Source: Zygnema circumcarinatum
Taxonomy: Eukaryota > Streptophyta > Zygnematophyceae > Zygnematales > Zygnemataceae
DNA: 32,839 nucleotides
Direction: 5' to 3'
Assembly (NCBI GenBank): GCA_037447605.1
Contig: CM074823.1
Coordinates: 1,085,772-1,118,610 of the forward strand
Shown here piece after piece: positions 21,737-32,839 of this stretch. A program made the position numbers and the translations under genes. The notes beneath the pieces are model-generated. The model saw only the letters and a program-made list of their open reading frames with translations. It had not been told where the DNA came from and did not search any database. Each line of letters opens with the position of its first letter. The stretch's first letter is position 1.

Positions 21737-22330
21737 GGTGCGGGAGAGTGCAAAGGGAGGAGGGAGAGGAGGGGGAGAGATAGGAGAGAGAGAGAGAGGA
21801 GAGGGAGGGAGGGAGGGAGGGGGAGAGAGAGGGGAGAGGGGGAGAGAGAGGGGAGAGGGGGACAGGAGAGGGAGAGAGGAAGGGAGAGGGAGAGAGAGGT
21901 AAGAGGGGGAGAGGGATAGAGGGAGGGAGGGAGGGGTAGAGAGAGGTGAGAGGGGGAGAGGAAAGGGAGAGAGGGAGGGAGGGGGCGAGAGAGGGGAGAG
22001 GGGGAAAGGGGAGGGAGGAAGGAGGGGGAAGGGAGAGAGGTGGAGTGCGGAGGTTGCTGAGCGTACCCTATAGGCGCGGCCGCCGGCAGTTCGCCCGTGG
22101 CCGGCAAATGTACGGCACCGACATGTCCGTACGGTGCCGTTACGTGTTGACGGCGTGGAGGGATCGGCGGACGGACTCGGAGGTTGCGTAAAAGCCACGG
22201 CATTGTAAGGGTGGGCTCTGATTGGTTGGACGGTTGGCGGTGCGCGATTCTGATTGGCGACGAGGTTTGATACTGCTGACGTGGACCAATGAATTACGGT
22301 CACCTCGTGGGCGAATCCGCATATTTGGTC
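21737..22330 (-). promoter_or_regulatory. Leader and promoter of S41-like gene C
   Basis: About 310 bp of CT-rich sense leader is followed by the shared upstream block at 22114-22136. Here it is part of a 9-bp inverted repeat, ACGGCACCG at 22113-22121 and CGGTGCCGT at 22133-22141, separated by 11 bp. Two sense CCAAT boxes follow, with cores at 22221-22225 and 22253-22257. Gene A has the same arrangement. The half-site symmetry suggests a dimeric regulator, which is an inference. Confidence 0.55.
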
Positions 22331-22738
22331 AATTTTTGGGCATTTGGCATTTGAAATCTTTTTTAGTCAGAACACGTACTCTTCGGATTGAAGTTGTCGT
22401 TTATTTCGCTGGATACAATTGTACTGATTGCGAACAGCACAGCTCGCTCATTTGATACGGCACGTTGGCGCGCGGCACGACACGTGGCATGGTTTGAATT
22501 CGTAGATGTTTGAACCGATTCGTCAGTATTGGAGTTTCGGCACAAAACGACAAAATAGAGCAAAGTTTGACGAGACCACCAATACCAAAACGACATGTTG
22601 ACTGTACGGCTAAGTCTTTTATGTACGAATTTTACGGCATTGTACGGTATGGTTGTCGTTTGGTCGGACCGCCACCTGTCATCATTGCACGCTTATCGCA
22701 CGTCACCACGCGTCTCCAAAGAAACTTCAAAACCACGG

Positions 22739-22800
22739 TTGACTATGGTCGACTATGATTGACTAAGATTGACCACAATTGGCCAAGGTTGACCAGGTCG
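22739..22800. repeat. Six 10-bp units with TTGAC cores
   Basis: The units read GACTATGGTC, GACTATGATT, GACTAAGATT, GACCACAATT, GGCCAAGGTT and GACCAGGTCG. With the preceding TT they create four TTGAC cores, the W-box core bound by WRKY factors in plants. A regulatory role is only a suggestion. Confidence 0.75.
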
Positions 22801-22995
22801 GCTACTTTGACTTAAATGCGTATACAGTACGGTCAATGCCACGAGGCACAGACCACGTGTCCGCTCTGCATTGGTTTGTTTGGAGCTCGTTTTGATCCCC
22901 CAAAGTGGGCGAGGATTTGGCCAGAGTTGAAGAAATTCTTTATTTTTGCTCAATGGTCTAACTTCATTCAACTTCATTCAACAGTGCTGATCCCT

Positions 22996-23054
22996 CTTGA
23001 TGGCGTGGCTGAACTCTTGCTGACATGGCTCGACTTTGCTGACGTGGCTCAACT
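22996..23054. repeat. Three 20-bp units around TGACRTGGCT
   Basis: Units at 22996-23015, 23016-23035 and 23036-23054 share CTTGCTGACRTGGCTCRACT with few differences. The third carries a TGACGTGG ACGT-core site. Confidence 0.75.
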
Positions 23055-23084
23055 GACTGGCAAGTTGTTTTCATGCAACCAGTT

Positions 23085-23220
23085 GGATGAAGTTGAATGA
23101 AGTTGAATGAAGTTGAGTGAAGTTGAATGAAGTTGAGTGAAGTTGAATGAAGTTGAGTGAAGTTGAATGAAGTTGAGTGAAGTAAGTTGAATGAAGTTGA
23201 GTGAAGTAAGTTGAATGAGG
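23085..23220. repeat. 11-bp array GAAGTTGARTG
   Basis: About ten units of TGAAGTTGAATG/TGAAGTTGAGTG are in tandem, the last few with a 5-bp insertion (AAGTA). The array seems to have grown from single copies visible at 22965-22980 (TTCATTCAACTTCATTCAAC, opposite orientation). Confidence 0.85.
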
Positions 23221-23685
23221 TTGCATCAAAAAGCTTCGCTTCGGAGGTATCCGATTCAAGAGCTTCAAGCAGCCTTCATTCCTTCACCCCCTAAATCAAA
23301 TATCAACCAAAAAAAAAATAACAGTTAAAAAAAAAAAAGCCACACACAAAACGGCAACAAAAACGATAACAACAACGGAAACTGTGAGAGGCAAGGGACG
23401 TGACGTGACGTGACGTGAGAAGAGGTGCCCGACCCTCGGTTTCTACAAATAAAAATTTCCAAAAGGGGGGGGGGTGGGATATCCAATAAGGGGGCGGGGT
23501 GCATTATCATTCTCCATATTTTTTGGGGAAAATGTTTCAAATAAGCTATCGCAGAGTATTCAACACAAAAATTAGGGTTTAGATTGTTCTGGTTGGAAGT
23601 GAAAGCGATCCACTTTTGATACATTTTTTATCCACGTTGGAGTTGATCTGAAACTTGAGAACGGGACAAAAATATACCTTGTTTT

Positions 23686-23691
23686 TTTATT
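23686..23691 (-). terminator. Candidate AATAAA poly(A) signal of the AGD-like gene
   Basis: The minus strand reads AATAAA about 125 nt downstream of the stop codon at 23816-23818, a normal distance for a 3' UTR. A single hexamer in AT-rich sequence is weak evidence. Confidence 0.3.
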
Positions 23692-23815
23692 GTGACAAAA
23701 AAACGTACGGACAAAATGTGGCTCAAAGGCCTTCAAATTTCTATTGGCACACGATGATTTGTACAAAGAAACAATACACTTCAATTAGGATTGGGAATCA
23801 TGTGGACCATCCGGC

Positions 23816-32839
<9,024 letters not shown>

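Larger units (their letters stand above)
22331..23815. other. Intergenic region upstream of S41-like gene C
   Basis: No gene was recognised. It contains the rest of the block shared with 16131-16640 (to about 22720), three short-period arrays (22739-22800, 22996-23054 and 23085-23220), a C-run motif near 23465-23502 related to the inverted-repeat element at 17003, and the 3' flank of the AGD-like gene. Confidence 0.5.

Noticed and set aside
21737-22303. N-terminal extension of S41-like gene C
   Set aside because: Same reason: CT-repeat translation upstream of a clear signal peptide, not conserved in A or B.

Overview
This is a nuclear genomic window from a eukaryote with intron-rich genes. 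Two genes point to the green lineage on the streptophyte side (charophyte alga or land plant). One encodes an ARF-GAP with BAR, PH, ArfGAP and ankyrin regions in the land-plant AGD1/AGD3 (VAN3) arrangement, with plant-like wording on both sides of its PH insert. The other encodes a secreted LRR protein with a plant-type N-terminal cap and 24-residue LRRs. The species cannot be named from sequence alone. All five genes I can support lie on the minus strand. Every exon join listed has GT-AG borders and keeps frame.

Layout from left to right: (1) 1-1862, no supportable gene. (2) 1863/2072-5064, a secreted LRR protein with an EGF-like C-terminus, mostly built as one LRR per 72-nt exon. (3) 5065-7015, intergenic, with small repeats. 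(4) 7351-10780, 11476-14844 and 18068-21736, three tandem paralogues of a secreted S41-peptidase-like protein (645, 648 and 652 aa). They share six exons in identical phases, but the expected catalytic His and Ser positions are substituted in all three. (5) Between paralogues B and C lies a 3.2 kb spacer with an inverted-repeat element split by a 10-N assembly gap at 17151-17160, plus a block duplicated from the upstream region of paralogue C. (6) 21737-23815, upstream region of paralogue C, carrying several short-period arrays. (7) 23816-32839, thirteen exons of the AGD-like gene, whose 5' end lies outside the window.

The strongest genome-scale pattern is strand polarity of GA/CT tracts. In introns and 5' leaders the sense strand is CT-rich, whereas GA/CT tracts inside exons flip so that the sense strand is GA-rich and encodes Glu/Arg/Gly. 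Several introns are almost entirely simple sequence. They include a (GGGGGA)n tract, hexamer arrays, telomere-like arrays and 14-, 15- and 22-bp minisatellites.

The AGD-like protein should act in ARF-dependent membrane traffic. The LRR and S41-like proteins should be extracellular. Nothing suggests that the three gene types form one pathway. The S41-like cluster is a recent local expansion.
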